Source: Symbiodinium natans
Taxonomy: Eukaryota > Sar > Dinophyceae > Suessiales > Symbiodiniaceae
Length of the DNA: 64,000 nucleotides
Reading direction: 5' to 3'
Assembly (NCBI GenBank): GCA_905221605.1
Contig: CAJNDS010000890.1
Span: forward strand, 831,063-895,062
A model generated the notes under the pieces. It did not search any database. It was not told where the DNA came from and worked only from the letters and a program-made list of their open reading frames with translations. This document shows, one piece after another, positions 57,201-63,868 of this stretch. A program made the translations under genes and the position numbers. Position 1 is the stretch's first letter. The number at the start of each line of letters is the position of its first letter.

Positions 57201-57242
57201 GAAGAGCGTGAGCATGCTCTCAGGCACGCTGGACCAATACCT
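44782..57242 (-). CDS. Voltage-gated cation-channel-like gene (3' part), gene span
   Basis: Twelve to thirteen small exons on the minus strand assemble into the pore loop, S6 helix, distal S6 segment, two EF-hands and tail of an alveolate-type four-segment cation channel with calcium-binding C-terminus. The protein would sit in a membrane, pass cations through the pore and sense calcium by the EF-hands. Reading phase agrees at most junctions. Of eleven placed donors six are GC, four GT and one GA. The coding sequence here is under 700 nt in over 12 kb; introns hold telomere-like arrays and palindromes. The voltage sensor and S5 were not found and must lie upstream of 57242, perhaps outside the window. 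Two joints (56624 to 55073, and 52151 to 50473) remain unresolved. Confidence 0.75.
44933..45040. mobile_element. Palindromic element, family 1, in a channel intron
   Basis: Ends CCCTAAGGGTCCATGTACCT / AGGTACATGGACCTTTAG; lies wholly inside the intron between exons 45568 and 44832. Confidence 0.85.
45160..45245 (+). repeat. Two long poly-G tracts
   Basis: Runs of more than 20 and about 30 G, separated by 'ttagggggtttcgggtttagggtgggag'. Possible G-quadruplex and assembly trouble spot. Confidence 0.95.
45568..45618 (-). CDS. Channel exon: helical tail segment
   Basis: Seventeen codons between acceptor 'ctgagccag' and donor AAG/GTGGGG read VTRQTIKRLIAEIAEMK, an amphipathic helix. Phase 0 on both sides fits neighbours 46248 and 44832. 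Assigned by phase and position, not by homology. Confidence 0.6.
45727..45834. mobile_element. Palindromic element, family 1, in a channel intron
   Basis: Ends CCCTACGGGTCCATGTACCT / AGGTACATGGACCCTTAGGG, in the intron between exons 46248 and 45618. Confidence 0.85.
46248..46306 (-). CDS. Channel exon: post-EF-hand segment (IQLARMSHENK)
   Basis: Two phase bases plus 19 codons read IQLARMSHENKAGLPKSLD. With the upstream exon this gives CMQLHGPAKS-IQLARMSHENK, which follows the second EF-hand in alveolate channels of this type as I know them. Acceptor 'gcacctgag', donor GTGTAGGGTTTAGGG, again starting in the repeat. Confidence 0.7.
47135..47164 (-). CDS. Channel exon: 30-nt exon after EF-hand 2 (CMQLHGPAK)
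   Basis: The exon GC + nine codons + A lies between acceptor 'cacagcccag' and a GC donor. With the G left by the previous exon it reads GCMQLHGPAKS, the expected continuation of EFVTG. Both junction phases fit. Confidence 0.75.
47884..47956 (-). CDS. Channel exon: EF-hand 2
   Basis: Twenty-four codons plus one base read DVLTLFMVIDSDQNGLIDLN then EFVT. The loop D-S-D-Q-N-G-L-I-D-L-N-E is a complete 12-residue EF-hand with Asp, Asp, Asn, Ile and Glu at the coordinating positions. Acceptor 'ccaagtag'; donor GC. An alternative GT donor at 47862 (GTTTAGGG) exists but would break the downstream joint. Confidence 0.9.
48006..48125. mobile_element. Palindromic element, family 4
   Basis: Ends 'gttcatggtactt' and 'aagtaccatgaacc' with internal copies of 'aactgtacttata'. 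Related to 51956-52137. Confidence 0.75.
48610..48850 (+). repeat. Degenerate tandem repeat with GGCACCG/TTTTGGG motifs
   Basis: At least three diverged copies of a unit of about 50-60 bp containing 'ggttttgaggttacttttgggg' and 'ggcaccgacc'. Free of telomere-like repeats. Confidence 0.6.
49226..49305 (-). CDS. Channel exon: linker between EF-hands (FASFLESMGISTQAA)
   Basis: The frame reads SLKSEKFASFLESMGISTQA plus A and joins in phase 0 to the EF-hand exon (GISTQAA-DVLTLFMVID). S/A-F-F/L-E-S-M-G-I-S-T before an EF-hand is typical of this channel type. Donor GC at 49225; a GT donor four bases on (GTTTAGGG) also keeps frame. The 5' limit could be 49293, 49305 or 49310. Confidence 0.8.
49603..49708. 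mobile_element. Palindromic element, family 1, in a channel intron
   Basis: Ends CCCTACGGGTCCATGTACC / AGGTACATGGTTAGGG, right end slightly eroded. Confidence 0.8.
50113..50267. mobile_element. Palindromic element, family 2
   Basis: Ends AGGGTAGTTGCATGGTCCCTT / AAGGTCCCATGAAACTCCCT around GGGCCCTTGGAAGGGGACCCC. Other copies at 10110-10248, 59108-59272 and 62561-62697. Confidence 0.75.
50412..50473 (-). CDS. Channel exon: EF-hand 1
   Basis: Two phase bases plus 20 codons read DMFMEMDKDLSEMVSVDELK. The loop D-K-D-L-S-E-M-V-S-V-D-E fits an EF-hand with Glu at position 6 where Gly is usual, so calcium binding may be weak. Acceptor 'aatctcag'; GC donor. Its start phase does not match the end of exon 52151, so a short exon between them is missing. 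Confidence 0.75.
50770..50804 (-). CDS. Candidate exon after a textbook acceptor, inside the channel
   Basis: The acceptor 'ccgtctgtttctttcag' is excellent; codons after one phase base read VGILDETQWLSRP. It may be the missing exon between 52151 and 50473, but phase does not prove it. Confidence 0.35.
51365..51523. mobile_element. Family-1 palindrome interrupted by a telomere-like array
   Basis: Left end GAAGGGTCCATGTACCT..., 'aagtattcccta', then about 50 bp of CCCTAAA-type units, then 'attccctatttaggtacatggacccttaggg'. The string ATTCCCTA is present on both sides of the array. Confidence 0.85.
51608..51712. mobile_element. Palindromic element, family 3
   Basis: Ends TGCCCAGTAACCTAGG / CTACTGGGCA with AAAAAGGGTGCCCTTTTTT in the left arm. 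Confidence 0.8.
51956..52137. mobile_element. Palindromic element, family 4, with internal tandem repeat
   Basis: Ends GTTCATGGTACTTACTAACC / GGTCAATAAGTACCATGAA. Between them AGTACAGTTATA is repeated about eight times (52019-52116). It begins 14 bp downstream of a channel exon, inside the intron. Confidence 0.85.
52151..52228 (-). CDS. Channel exon: cytoplasmic segment after S6
   Basis: Twenty-six codons between acceptor 'gggtggcag' and donor AAG/GTGGTT read EIVVMSQMQKQATQISVLRH and LAIDVK, a helical segment. It joins in phase 0 to the distal S6 exon: SADK-EIVVMSQMQK. Canonical splice sites and family position both support it. Confidence 0.8.
52254..52378 (+). repeat. Long (TTTAGGG)n array in a channel intron
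   Basis: About sixteen units beginning 26 bp upstream (gene sense) of exon 52151-52228; in gene sense it reads CCCTAAA. Confidence 0.95.
53111..53159 (-). other. Exon-like decoy with perfect splice sites
   Basis: Acceptor 'ctgtcttctttag' and donor CAT/GTAAGC enclose 49 nt reading YILNTADDRMTRAFDH. It lies between two channel exons that join in phase 0; 49 nt would shift the frame. Cassette exon leading to truncation, pseudo-exon, or chance. Confidence 0.4.
53426..53465 (-). CDS. Channel exon: distal S6 (FCHTAIESASADK)
   Basis: One phase base plus 13 codons read FCHTAIESASADK. F-C-x-x-A-I-E-S-A follows the S6 helix in this channel type. Acceptor 'gtagcacag'; donor GC. In isolation the frame runs on to a TGA with C-x-x-C spacing like a zinc finger, but the GC donor and neighbours give the better reading. 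Confidence 0.8.
53714..53821. mobile_element. Palindromic element, family 1 variant
   Basis: Ends CCCAAAGGATCCATGTACC / AGGTACATGGATCCTTTGGG with internal ATAGTATATACTTGGGCCC pair; GGATCC in place of GGGTCC marks a subfamily (compare 40672-40770). Confidence 0.8.
54130..54315 (+). repeat. TACGC-motif cluster
   Basis: 'cctacgc' or close variants occur about ten times in 170 bp ('tgcctacgctgacctacgcgg', 'caacctacgctgacctatgcg', 'ttgcctacgcggaccctacgc'). Irregular spacing. Repeat-free of telomere-like units. Confidence 0.7.
54483..54496 (-). CDS. Channel micro-exon of 14 nt (VVTGV)
   Basis: GTC GTG ACC GGT GT lies between 'accgctgag' and a GT donor. It supplies exactly the residues VVTGV between FAVLN (exon 54996) and FCHTAIES (exon 53426), giving the conserved S6 sequence FAVLNVVTGVFC with correct phases on both sides. 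The acceptor lacks a pyrimidine tract, so it is inferred from family conservation. Confidence 0.6.
54822..54930. mobile_element. Palindromic element, family 1, in a channel intron
   Basis: Complete copy, CCCTAAGGGTCCATGTACCT / AGGTACATGGACCCTTAGGG, 66 bp downstream of exon 54996. Confidence 0.85.
54996..55073 (-). CDS. Channel exon: S6 membrane helix
   Basis: The frame reads SKEVSIVAVACLLLYIFLTV then FAVLN, a membrane helix of the pore-lining S6 type. The donor after AAC is GA; a tempting GTAAGC donor 11 codons further would insert ERASVDFAMKR and destroy the conserved FAVLN-VVTGVF. The 5' edge is unclear: GATG is shared by the end of exon 56624 and the start here, and no AG acceptor is in place. 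Confidence 0.75.
55490..55694 (-). repeat. Longest telomere-like array in the window
   Basis: About 200 bp of CCCTAAA with a single CCCTATAAA interruption near 55576, followed by CCCCCCCTCC. Confidence 0.95.
55796..55908. mobile_element. Palindromic element, family 3
   Basis: Ends CTAGGCTGCCCAGTAACC / CTACTGGGCATCCTAG with AAAAAGGGTGCCCTTTTTT. Confidence 0.85.
55942..56036 (+). repeat. Variant array GGGCTTA
   Basis: About twelve perfect units of a single-base variant of TTTAGGG, between the family-3 palindrome and ordinary TTTAGGG. Confidence 0.9.
56459..56563. mobile_element. Single-copy palindrome (family 8)
   Basis: Ends CTTACTTCTCCAATAGC / AGCTGTTGGAGAAGTAAG and internal AAAAAAGGTTAAACTTT / AAAGTTTAAAG; flanked on both sides by TTTAGGG. 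Confidence 0.8.
56624..56643 (-). CDS. Channel exon: pore exit (WVEPLM)
   Basis: After the very good acceptor 'ggtttctttcttcag', GC TGG GTG GAG CCT CTG ATG completes the Ser left by the pore exon (A+GC) and reads GGI-S-WVEPLM, the usual end of the selectivity region. Its 3' edge is ambiguous because of the shared GATG. Confidence 0.7.
57179..57242 (-). CDS. Channel exon: pore helix and selectivity loop
   Basis: Twenty-one codons plus one base read RYWSSVPESMLTLFMSISGG and I. S-M-L-T-L-F-x-x-I-S/T-G-G is the pore signature of alveolate voltage-gated channels. Acceptor 'tttcaaagcag'; donor GC inside the frame. The plus strand also shows an acceptor-like 'ctctttccag' with an open frame, but the pore motif decides for minus. 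Confidence 0.8.
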
Positions 57243-57304
57243 CTGCTTTGAAATGGCCCCCCTAGGTTTCCCCCTTAAGTAACCTCAAGAAGCCCTAAAT
57301 AGCC

Positions 57305-57378
57305 CTTTTTCGGGGGGGGGGGGGGGGGGAACTTGGGGGGGGGTGGGGGGAACCTGGGGGGGGGGGGGGGGGGGTAGC
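57305..57378 (+). repeat. Poly-G tracts
   Basis: Three G runs (about 18, 8 and 16) in 75 bp; may be an assembly trouble spot. Confidence 0.9.
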
Positions 57379-57656
57379 ATAGAGGGGGTAGTAGGGGAAC
57401 CCATGACTTGATGTTTCGGCTCGGGGGTTTAAGGTTTAGAGTTTGGGGTTTAGGGTTTAGGGTTTGGGGTTCACGGTTCATAATATAATTTTTCTGGGTT
57501 CAGGATTTAGGGTTTAGGGTTTAGGGTTCAGGGTGTACGGTCAGCTTGTGTTTGTTGGGACGTTGGGACGTTTGTGGAGACCTTAGAACGGGAAGCCTGA
57601 CCCGCTAACCCTAAACACCAAACCCTGAACCCTGAACCCTGAACCCTGAACCCTAC

Positions 57657-57727
57657 TAGGCTGCCCAGTAACCTAGGCTGAAAAAGGGTGCCCTTTTTTG
57701 CTTAAAGGTGTTTATAAGGGAACCCAA

Positions 57728-57758
<31 letters not shown>

Positions 57759-57792
57759 AAAAAAAGGAATAAGGGCACTACTGGGCATCCTA
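57657..57792. mobile_element. Family-3 palindrome with internal C/A homopolymers
   Basis: Ends CTAGGCTGCCCAGTAACC / CTACTGGGCATCCTAG; the stretch normally AACCTAAACCCCCCAAAAAGG has expanded to about 22 C followed by about 18 A. Confidence 0.85.
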
Positions 57793-58055
57793 GCCTAAAT
57801 CCTAAGCTATAGTTACGCTGAAAGCTTTGGTCGGGGTATCTGAAAGCACCAAACTCGCCCGGCAATGGAAAAGCCCTGCAAGTCTTGAGTGCGCCATCCC
57901 TGCACCCTAAACCCTACAAACCCTACCTGCAGGCTCCAATGTAGTTCCTTTTTGGGTTCGTTCTAGGAAGTTTTTGTCTGCTACACCAAAAAATGATACT
58001 CCAGGAGCCTTTTGGTAAATCCTGTAGACCCTTGGGTTGGTAAACCTAAACCTTG

Positions 58056-58156
58056 GGATGCTCCCCGCTATACTAACAGTCCTTAATCGGGATTAGAATA
58101 GGGGGGGTACTACAATCCGTATTGAAGACTATTAGCAAAACGGAGAACATCCCAAC
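58056..58156. mobile_element. Palindromic element, family 5
   Basis: Ends GGGATGCTCCCCGCTATACTAACAGTCCTTAAT / ATTGAAGACTATTAG...GAACATCCC. Related copies at 61537-61632 and, in part, 25624-25712 and 11577-11628. Confidence 0.7.
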
Positions 58157-58358
58157 CTAAACTGTGTAAACCTGTAAACCCTAAACCCAAAACCCAAAAC
58201 CCTAAACCCTAAACCCTAACCCTAAACCCTAAAGTGTGTAAAAACCTGTAAACCCTAAACCCAAGATTGGCCCCAGGATGCCTGGCACACCCAAAGTAGG
58301 GAACTAAGTTCCTTCTATCCCCCTGAAAGGCCGAAAGGCGCCTACCCCTAAGCCCTAA

Positions 58359-58432
58359 GGTTTAGGGTTTAGGGTTTAGGGTTTAGGGTTTAGGGTTTAG
58401 GGTTTAGGGTTTAGGGTTTAGGGTTTAGGGTA
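58359..58432 (+). repeat. (TTTAGGG)n array
   Basis: Ten perfect units. Confidence 0.95.
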
Positions 58433-58439
58433 ACCCTAA

Positions 58440-58800
58440 GCCATCATGTTCCTTAAGCCTCCAGGAACCCCCCGGCTCCCCGAATGCGGGCATCGAAGGT
58501 TGCTTTTCCAGGAGGCCAAAACGATCGGCTTAGCGTCAGAAGGCTGGTCGGTGAAGTAGCCGACAAAGTTCGGCCTTCTCATCTTGCGCGATGCGACTCG
58601 CCTGTATTGGCCTGCCGGCAACAGCCTTCGGTTGACGAGGTGCCACCTGAATTTCAGAGTCGACGCCAAAATCCTGGCCAACAACAACTAGGCCTCTGCT
58701 GGGACCTTTGGGAGCCTCCCTCTTTGAAGGGTTTTGTGGCTGGGTGGGAACACTTTGGCGACGCATGCGACTGCGAGCGGCTTGGGTGCTTTTAGTATCA
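58440..58800 (-). CDS. Repeat-free island, coding probable, strand unresolved
   Basis: A 360-bp island without repeats. On the minus strand an ATG at about 58766 opens MRRQSVPTQPQNPSKREAPK and continues to GQDFGVDSEIQVAPRQPKA before a TGA near 58536. The plus strand has a frame of about 100 codons over the same bases. Minus is preferred because recognised genes to the left are on minus and a donor CAG/GTGGCA follows DSEIQ. It may hold upstream exons of the channel; I see no membrane segment. Confidence 0.35.
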
Positions 58801-59485
58801 TTGAGCTAGTCTGTGTAACACCACCTAAACCCTGGAAGGAAAGACGCAACCCGACTCCTAAACCCTCCTAAACCCTAACCCTAAACCCATCCCTGCGCCT
58901 AGTCTGTGTGGAAATTGTGGCAAGTGAGTTGGCTCCCCCAAACGAACTTGAGGCGCAGAGAGCTTAGGGCTGCTGCAGCCACAAACCCTAAACCCTAAAC
59001 CCTCAAACGCACACGATGCACAATGAACTCCAAAACCTGTGGCTATAGAACTGAGCAGCTCAGGAGCTACAGGACACTCATTGGCATTTGCAGTATCATA
59101 GCTCCATGGGTAGTTTCATGCGCCCTGAATATGGTCCTTTCCCTTCTTTAAAGGTTCTGAAGTACGGGCCTTTGGGTTGTCTAGGGTATACAAGGTGTGT
59201 GTGTAAGGGGTCCCTTGTAAGGACCCATATGACAGGACCATGTAACTCAGAATAGCCACCCATGCCTCCCAATAGACTCTAAACACTAAACCCTAAACCC
59301 TAAACCCCAACCCTAAACCCGAAACCCTAAACCGCACGCCCCTAAACCCTAAACTACTGCATCTGAGTTGCTTCCTGAGATTTGGATCACAAATCGGCAC
59401 GGCGTTGTTATCCCCCGTCGCCTGACCAGATGAGGCAACCAGCCCCATATCCCGTTTACCCAAAATCCCCTGAACCCTAACCCTA

Positions 59486-59585
59486 ACCCTTGTACCTGAA
59501 TTGGGATTACTTGGACCTTCAAGTACCTCCTATTTAGGGGCTTTAGGGCCCAGGTACATAATAATAAGTCACATGGACCCTTAGG
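59486..59585. mobile_element. Palindromic element, family 1
   Basis: Left end CCCTTGTACCTGAATTGGG (eroded), right end AAGTCACATGGACCCTTAGGG. Confidence 0.75.
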
Positions 59586-59699
59586 GTAAGCCCTATGCCC
59601 TAAAACCTGAACCCTAAACCCCCTAATTCCCTCGTATAAGCCTCCTACAGCACCTATACTCCTCCTTACAAGCCTGACTGACATACATATACATATGTA

Positions 59700-60850
59700 T
59701 GTGCAGATATACCTGGACCACCCTTTGTATAACAAATTCTTGCTCGAGGATGGTTTTCTGCTCGTTTGAAGGTGGGTCAATACGACTATTGGTTGTTCAC
59801 CCGCTTTGGAAAAGAAACGCTCGGTTTGCCAAGAAACGTTCGTTTTCAAAAAAAGCTCGATCGCCCAATCTGATGTACATGATATTTTGCCAGCATCTAC
59901 AGTGTCTCACCCTGAGGCATGAAGTGGTTCATGCTCATGTTCTCCTCTGTTGATCGAGCTTTCGATTATAGGCTAGTGTCAGATAGTTGTTCTCCATCCA
60001 GCACACAGCTCAGCATCGGCTTTCATTGCTTTGCCCAGCAAGCATGCTCGATGTCGGGTCCGGAAGGTTGCAAGTCACAGACGGCACTAGGGTTACACTT
60101 CAGCCTGTAAGAAGAGAGAGCAGTCACAGAGCATGTTTTGTCATTGCAAGACACAACCGACAGAAAGGCCGTGATGATGCGGGTGGTGCCCAAAGTTTCT
60201 GGCGGGCGGCACAGTCTTCACAGTTCAAATCTGCATTGTGTCACAAACAGGAAAAGTGAAACGATCAAAATCACAGTTTTTGGATTTGCATCCGTCTGCT
60301 TGGTTTTGCGCTCATTTGGAGGGTTTTTGCGCCCGTTTTGCGGGTGCTTCACCAACAGAAGCACCAAAAGCTCGGAAAGCATGGCCTGGCTGCATTTGGG
60401 GCAGAAGCTTGCCAACCAAGGTTACCATCATGATCTTTGTCTTCAGCTGACTAATTATGTTCATGAACCTCCACCCCGTGTTGTCAAAGCCAATTTCGTA
60501 AGTAAACGCCGGCCGCCGCGCAACCAAATTTGCTAGCTATATTGCACGAAGGAAAAGAATCGCATATGGCCATACTGCGTGCATACCTTTAATTCGTATA
60601 AAGTTAGAAACAGTACATGTATATAAACTAAAGGCCAGCTACACTATGCAACATCTATCCGCAAACAAGAGTCTATACATTATCATGGAAAACGCGAGAT
60701 TTGGCGGCATATCGTGTGCCGCTCCAGTGGCTGCATCGGCCCTGCAACATAGTTTGCTCAAGAGAACCGTTCAAACTAAAGAATTGCTCGTTTGATCTTT
60801 TTTTGGTCGTTTTGCACAATCTCATTGCCCTACATCTCTATATACCCAAG
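59700..60850. other. Longest repeat-free stretch right of 9 kb; coding on one strand likely
   Basis: More than 1 kb without telomere-like units or palindromes. Plus strand: an open frame of 132 codons (60138-60536) passes through GQKLANQGYHHDLCLQLTNY and meets a canonical donor TTC/GTAAGT near 60499; another donor GTAAGA follows CAGCCT near 60108. Minus strand: a frame of 71 codons (60527-60312) contains GWRFMNIISQLKTKIMMVTL. I cannot decide between them and know no matching family. Confidence 0.4.
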
Positions 60851-61006
60851 TAGCCTTAAAGCAGATACACCAAGTGCCCAGGTATGTGCAGCAACTGAAG
60901 CACGAAGTCCCAGACTCCCGCAGGGAGGGACTCCTGTAAGGGGCCAAACAACGGCCGAGGTTAACAGGTACTAAGCCAGAAGCCCACCTTAGCCGCCTTA
61001 GCCAAC

Positions 61007-61084
61007 GCCCCCCCCCCCCCCCCCCCAAAAAAAAAAAAAAAAAAACTAAACCCTAAACCCTAAACCCCTAAACCTCTAAACACA

Positions 61085-61115
<31 letters not shown>
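61007..61115. repeat. Poly-C, poly-A, telomere-like units and (CA)n in succession
   Basis: About 18 C, about 19 A, three CCCTAAA-type units, then about 15 CA dinucleotides. Confidence 0.9.
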
Positions 61116-61227
61116 TTACTTCCGAACCGAGCCCTCTCCCCCCCCTCCTTGCAAAGCTACTAAGACTAAGCGCAATGCCCCCTGAACTCTAAACCCTCAA
61201 GCCGGCAACCCCAACTCTAAACCCTGA

Positions 61228-61336
61228 CCCTAAGGGTCCATGTACCTAAATAGGGATTACTTGGGCCATCAAGTACCTCCTATTTGGGGACTTTAGGGCC
61301 CAGGTGCAAAATAATCAGGTACATGGACCCTTAGGG
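61228..61336. mobile_element. Palindromic element, family 1
   Basis: Complete copy, CCCTAAGGGTCCATGTACCT / AGGTACATGGACCCTTAGGG. Confidence 0.85.
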
Positions 61337-61759
61337 TAAGTCCCAAACCATAAAACCCCAACTCCGACGCCCAGGCCTTCATTCCTAAACATCCCGAGCC
61401 TCAAGCCTTAGACAGCGAACGAGAGCAGTCTGGCCTCAACAGTTTCAAAGCGACAGTGGTCTGTCACCACTTGCGTCAAGATGACACCTTAGAGTGTCTG
61501 CTCTGTAGGGGGCGCCGGAACAAACCGACAGATCTAAGTTGGGATGTCCCCCTTATACTCACAGTCCTTAATAGGGATTCTAGTACCCCCTAGATCCCTA
61601 TTAAGGACTGTTCGTATAGTATAAGGGGTTACAACCCCAAACCTTAAACCCTAAGGGTTTAGGGTTCCTGGCTTTTCCGGGCTTAGGGTCTACCAGCCAA
61701 GAGTTGATCAGCAGAGCAGAGCACCCTGCATGAGCATGACGCCGGATTTTGGATGAGTA

Positions 61760-61940
61760 TGGTTTAGGGCTTGAGGGCTTAGGGGCTTAGGGGCTTAGGG
61801 GCTTAGGGGTTTAGGGGTTTAGGGGTTTAGGGGTTTAGGGGTTTAGGGGTTTAGGGGTTTAGGGGTTTAGGGGTTTAGGGGTTTAGGGGTTTAGGGGTTT
61901 AGGGGTTTAGGGGTTTAGGGGTTTAGGGGTTTAGGGGTAG
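61760..61940 (+). repeat. 8-bp variant array TTTAGGGG
   Basis: About 20 units, first CTTAGGGG (3-4 copies) then TTTAGGGG, ending in ordinary heptamers. A long, clean octamer amplification. Confidence 0.95.
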
Positions 61941-62560
61941 GGTTTAGGGGTTCAGGGGTTTTGGGTTTAGGGTTTTGGGTTTAGGGTTTGGGGTTTAGGG
62001 TTTGGGGTGTAGGGTTTAGGGGTTTAGGGTTTCGGGTTTAGGGTGTAGGAGTTTAAGGTGGGCACTGAAAGCTGAAAGTCCAGACTTTCAAGAGCAACCG
62101 AGGAATAAAAGGTGTACTTTTTGGGTTTAGAGGCTCTATGCCTTAAATGGGGAAGAGGGCCTACTCTGGGTAGTAGAAGTTGGGGTTTGGAAGTGGGGCC
62201 GTGTCTTGAAGCAACGGCTAGTACCCTTCTACTTCTAACTTGGCCCCTTCGAACCCTGCAAAAAGAGCAAAATGCAAAAATCCCCGACCCTAAGCCCCCC
62301 AACCCTTGAAATCCTAAACCGTTTAGGGAGTTTGGAGTTTGGGGTTTGGGGTTTGGGGTTTGGGGCTACCCTACACCCGGAACCCCGAAACGCTCAAGTC
62401 CGCCAAGGAGCCAAAGCTGTAAAACAGGAGAACGAGTAGAACCAGTGTCCACATGAGGGAACCTGCACCCAGGTCTTAGTAGCCCAGCCACCGGATTATA
62501 CTAAGGGTACTGTGTAAGGGGATCTAGAACCCAAAAGCACCACTGGGCTACAAATCGAAG

Positions 62561-62697
62561 GGTAGTCACATGGTCCCTCATTGTGGGCCCTGAAAAGGGG
62601 AAACCCTTAGACACCCCCTATATACCCTGTACAAATTAAAGGCCCATCTTTGGGGAAGGTGCGGGACCACAGAAAGGGACATGAAACTACCCTTGGA
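62561..62697. mobile_element. Palindromic element, family 2
   Basis: Ends AGGGTAGTCACATGGTCCCT / AAAGGGACATGAAACTACCCTT with GGGCCCTGAAAAGGGG in the left arm. Confidence 0.75.
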
Positions 62698-62812
62698 GAG
62701 GAAGAGGCAGGAGGCCGGCTTCGGGTTTTTTTGGGGGTTTGGGTTAAAGGTCTGAGGTTTGGAGGTTTGGGACTTGGGATATCAGATGTACAGCTCCTGG
62801 CTTTTCGGGCTC

Positions 62813-62990
62813 AGGGTCCAGGCTGTGGGGTTTTGGGGTTTGGGGTTTCTTTGGCTTCATGCTTAAGGCTTAAACGGGCGTATGCTGGCCAGTTCTGGGT
62901 GTTGGTTTTTGCCTGCTGCTGGAACTCAAGTCCGCGTAAGGGACTGCGAGCTGTGATTGTTTTGGACTTGGGTCTCGATTTGAAGGTCAT
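62813..62990 (-). CDS. Candidate N-terminal coding exon, strand unresolved
   Basis: An ATG at 62990 opens a 59-codon frame starting MTFKSRPKSKTITARSPLRG and including FQQQAKTNTQNWPAYARL. The plus strand carries an overlapping open frame to 63072 whose first half is repeat-derived. Minus looks more natural (basic N-terminus). No family recognised. Confidence 0.3.
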
Positions 62991-63094
62991 GCCGAATGTG
63001 CGTTTACATCAATCTATGCAATCTATGGTCATCTATGTTTGCAATCAGGATGACAACGCTCATTCTAATTAAAGCATAAATCAAACACAAATGC

Positions 63095-63152
63095 ACACAC
63101 ACATATGTATATCTATTTATATATATATATGTATGTATATATATATATACAC
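63095..63152. repeat. TA/CA microsatellite
   Basis: (CA)4 followed by TATATG and (TA)n tracts. Confidence 0.9.
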
Positions 63153-63345
63153 TTTTGATATTTACTCATGAAAAGTGAAATTTAACCTAGGCCGTACACC
63201 TCTCGTCGAGCTTGGAATGCTTGCAACAAGTCAGGTCATGCAAAGTTAGATAACGTGTTGTTGAGCGAAGAGTTTTGGGTGCTCGGGTGCCAAGTTCCAC
63301 GTCACAGCCGACGGATTTGTCATGCGATTTCTTCACACATGCCTT

Positions 63346-63567
63346 CCCTAAGGGTCCATGGACCTATATGGTACAGACTTGGGCCTTAAAGGGGTTCCTA
63401 TACAGTTGCTTTTGGGCCCAAGTATATACCATATCCCTAAGGGTCCGTGTACCTCATTATTATGTACTTGGGCCCTAAAGTCCTTAAATAGGAGGTACTT
63501 TAAGGCCCAAGTATTCCCTATTTAGGTGCATGGACCCTTAGGGTATAGGTACATGGACCCTTAGGGA
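63346..63567. mobile_element. Compound family-1 palindromes
   Basis: A GGGTCCATGGACC-type copy (63346-63433, internal TATATGGTACAGACTTGGGCC) is truncated at its right arm and followed at once by a complete copy (63434-63541) and a leftover right end 'aggtacatggacccttaggg' (63547-63567). This is the layout expected if the second element inserted into the first near its right end. Confidence 0.75.
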
Positions 63568-63757
63568 TTCTAAAGGCTAGCTCCCAGTTGTCGCTCAGAT
63601 TACGTGCGCATGCTTGTCGATCTGGCAGCGTTGACGTACTTCATGGGCGTAGCTGCATATAGGCCCTGCAGCGCGACTGAATTGGGCGGGCTGCCAAATT
63701 GCAGCAGTACCCCGAAAGTTGCAAGGGAGCATTCCTGAACAGTAGTTGTCCTAACTA

Positions 63758-63868
63758 CCCTTAAGGGTCCATGTACCTGATTATTTTGTACTTGGGCACT
63801 GAAGTCCCGAAATAGGAGGTGCTTTAAGGTTCAAGTATTCCCTATTTAGGTACATGGACCCTTAGGGT
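63758..63868. mobile_element. Palindromic element, family 1
   Basis: CCCTTAAGGGTCCATGTACCT / AGGTACATGGACCCTTAGGG, complete. Confidence 0.85.

Noticed and set aside
57160-57250. Plus-strand exon reading HFRDKLLIPPDMD after 'ctctttccag'
   Set aside because: The minus strand carries the pore signature SMLTLFMSISGG, which joins correctly to neighbouring exons; the plus frame is its shadow.
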